Assembly: GCF_021191705.1 (NCBI RefSeq)
Contig: NZ_JAIWPU010000018.1
Span: 18,464 to 82,463 of the forward strand
Length of the DNA stretch: 64,000 bases
Source: Proluteimonas flavola
Lineage (GTDB): Bacteria; Pseudomonadota; Gammaproteobacteria; Xanthomonadales; Xanthomonadaceae
Direction: 5' to 3'
Shown piece by piece: positions 60,533 to 64,000 of the stretch. The notes beneath the pieces are model-generated. The model was not told the origin of the DNA. It made no database searches and saw only the letters and a program-made list of their open reading frames with translations. The position numbers were made by a program, and so were the translations under genes. Numbering within the stretch: the stretch's first letter is position 1; each line of letters begins with the position of its first letter.

Positions 60533-61354
60533 TCAGTACATGACCCGCTCGATTCCCAGGGTCGACAGCACCTTGCTCGAGATCTCCTCGATCGAGGTGT
60601 GCGTGGTGCTCAGCGACGGGATGCGTTCGGCGCGGAACAGCGCTTCGGCGGCGCCGACCTCGCGCTTGCAGGTCTCCAGCTGTGCGTAGCGGGAGTTGGG
60701 GCGCCGTTCCTGGCGGATCTGCGCCAGCCGCACCGGATCGATCGTCAAGCCGAACAGCTTGTCGCGATGCGCGCGCAGCCGTGGCGGCAGGCGGTCGTGT
60801 TCGAGGTCTTCCTCGGTCAACGGATAGTTCGCCGCGCGAACGCCGTGGTGGAGCGCCAGATAGACGCAGGTCGGCGTCTTGCCCGCACGCGATACCGCCA
60901 CGAGGATCACGTCGGCCTGGTCGTAGTTGATCGACATGCCGTCGTCATGGGTCAGCGCGAAGTTCATCGCATTGATGCGGCGGTGGTAGGTGTCGAAATC
61001 GACCATGCCATGCGCCCGGCCCACCCGCGACTCGCGCGTTTCCAGCAACTCACGCTCCAGCGGTTCGATGAATGGCGCGAATACATCGAGCACCAGCGCC
61101 CCGCTCTCCCCCAGCACCATTGCCAGCGCCGGATCGACGCATGAACTGATGACGATCGGGCGGACGCCCATCAATTCGCCGCGCGCGCGGATCAGGGCGG
61201 CGACCTCGCGGGCGCGCTCGAGCGTATCCACGAACGGGATGCGGTTGGTGCTGAAATGCGTGCCCGAGAACTGGGTCAGCAAGCTGTGGCCGATGGTTTC
61301 GGCGGTGATGCCTGTGCCGTCGGACACGTAGAACACCGGGCGGGGACTGGACAT
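60533..61354 (-). CDS. ppsR: PEP synthase regulatory protein (kinase/pyrophosphorylase)
   Basis: This 273-residue DUF299 protein switches PEP synthase off and on by ADP-dependent phosphorylation and phosphate-dependent removal on a Thr next to the catalytic His. The N-terminal [14 protein letters not shown] and the P-loop-like [16 protein letters not shown] are diagnostic. Start ATG 61354 ([13 protein letters not shown]) gives the normal family length; the long open frame upstream runs against ppsA and is not coding. It is divergent from ppsA across 114 bases, the usual arrangement. Confidence 0.95.
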   Translation of the reverse strand: MSSPRPVFYVSDGTGITAETIGHSLLTQFSGTHFSTNRIPFVDTLERAREVAALIRARGELMGVRPIVISSCVDPALAMVLGESGALVLDVFAPFIEPLERELLETRESRVGRAHGMVDFDTYHRRINAMNFALTHDDGMSINYDQADVILVAVSRAGKTPTCVYLALHHGVRAANYPLTEEDLEHDRLPPRLRAHRDKLFGLTIDPVRLAQIRQERRPNSRYAQLETCKREVGAAEALFRAERIPSLSTTHTSIEEISSKVLSTLGIERVMY

Positions 61355-61468
61355 GCGGACTCCGGAAGGTCGCGGACGAGCGCCATGGCGCCCGGGAGGG
61401 CTAAAATAGCCGTTCGATGCCGGGCCTGCCCGACCTCCTTCTCGATCAACGCGACACGGAGTCTCACC
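61355..61468. promoter_or_regulatory. Divergent promoter region of ppsR and ppsA
   Basis: This 114-base spacer separates the two start codons and must carry both promoters. A GGAG seven bases before the TTG of ppsA is visible. GCTAAAATA near 61400 is a possible -10 element on the plus strand, without a clear -35. Confidence 0.4.
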
Positions 61469-63847
<2,379 letters not shown>

Positions 63848-63872
63848 CGCGCTCCGGCCTCCCGACGTCGAC

Positions 63873-63899
63873 GCCCGGGCCGGTCCCGGGCGTTTTTTT
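63873..63899 (+). terminator. Rho-independent terminator of ppsA
   Basis: GCCCGGG-CCGGT-CCCGGGC (63873-63891) followed by seven T, 25 bases after the ppsA stop. A textbook terminator. Confidence 0.92.
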
Positions 63900-63929
63900 G
63901 GCACCGCGGTGTCGTCAGAGTCGGCGTTG

Positions 63930-63999
63930 TGCAGGAGCGCGCTCGCGCGCGATGTGGCTCTACCGAGAACGCCCGATCGCGCGCGAGCGCGCTCCTACA
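63930..63999. repeat. Second type of extragenic palindrome at the right edge
   Basis: GCAGGAGCGCGCTCGCGCGC (from 63931) and the inverted copy ending GAGCGCGCTCCTAC at 63998 flank about 20 bases. This GTAGGAGCGCGC-type element is frequent in Lysobacter, Luteimonas and pseudomonad genomes. The window ends in or just after the second arm. Confidence 0.75.
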
Positions 64000-64000
64000 G

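Overview
The window looks like a high-GC gammaproteobacterial chromosome of the Xanthomonadaceae/Lysobacteraceae type (Lysobacter, Luteimonas, Pseudoxanthomonas and relatives). The basis is the divergent ppsR/ppsA pair next to a DUF1249 gene, tRNA-Glu and tRNA-Ala genes, and two kinds of extragenic palindromes commonly seen in that family. The genus cannot be fixed from sequence reading alone.

Bases 1-47643 are one biosynthetic gene cluster. Its core is a minus-strand block: a phosphopantetheinyl transferase (32459-33241), then NRPS-1 (22658-32290, three C-A-T modules), NRPS-2 (12822-22658, docking domain plus three C-A-T modules), NRPS-3/PKS (4087-12819, docking-C-A-T-KS-AT-KR-T-TE), two FtsX-type permeases (1508-4058), and a fourth A-domain protein that runs off the left edge (1-1419). 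Upstream lie a type II thioesterase, then a second minus-strand operon (34297-41220): methyltransferase-like protein, Ntn-hydrolase acylase, SyrD/PvdE-type ABC exporter and an ATP-grasp enzyme. A plus-strand operon (41624-47643) encodes a CmcJ-like oxygenase, a 72-residue protein, a PaaK/CapK-like AMP ligase, a thioesterase fused to a carrier domain that lacks its serine, a membrane fusion protein and a MacB-type ATPase. The line should join seven amino acids and one malonate unit reduced to a beta-hydroxy ketide. By-eye specificity codes suggest aromatic at module 2, Gly at module 5, Asn-like at modules 6 and 7; modules 1, 3 and 4 are unassigned. The inner-membrane exporter, periplasmic acylase and MFP/ATPase/FtsX pump resemble the PvdE-PvdQ-PvdRT route of pyoverdine. 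This suggests an N-acylated precursor that is exported and then deacylated in the periplasm.

Bases 47769-58974 are a decaying accessory region. It starts with a sensor-kinase pseudogene broken partly by a 20-bp tandem duplication. Next come wrecks of an OLD-family nuclease plus UvrD-like helicase pair (Gabija-like defence), a nuclease-like fragment, small DNA-binding and unknown genes, and an intact tniA-tniB-tniQ transposition operon. A 17-bp repeated motif lies at the right end.

Bases 59000-64000 are ordinary chromosome: terminators, an extragenic palindrome pair, tRNA-Glu(TTC), tRNA-Ala(GGC), a DUF1249 gene, ppsR, ppsA with a strong terminator, and a second palindromic repeat at the right edge.
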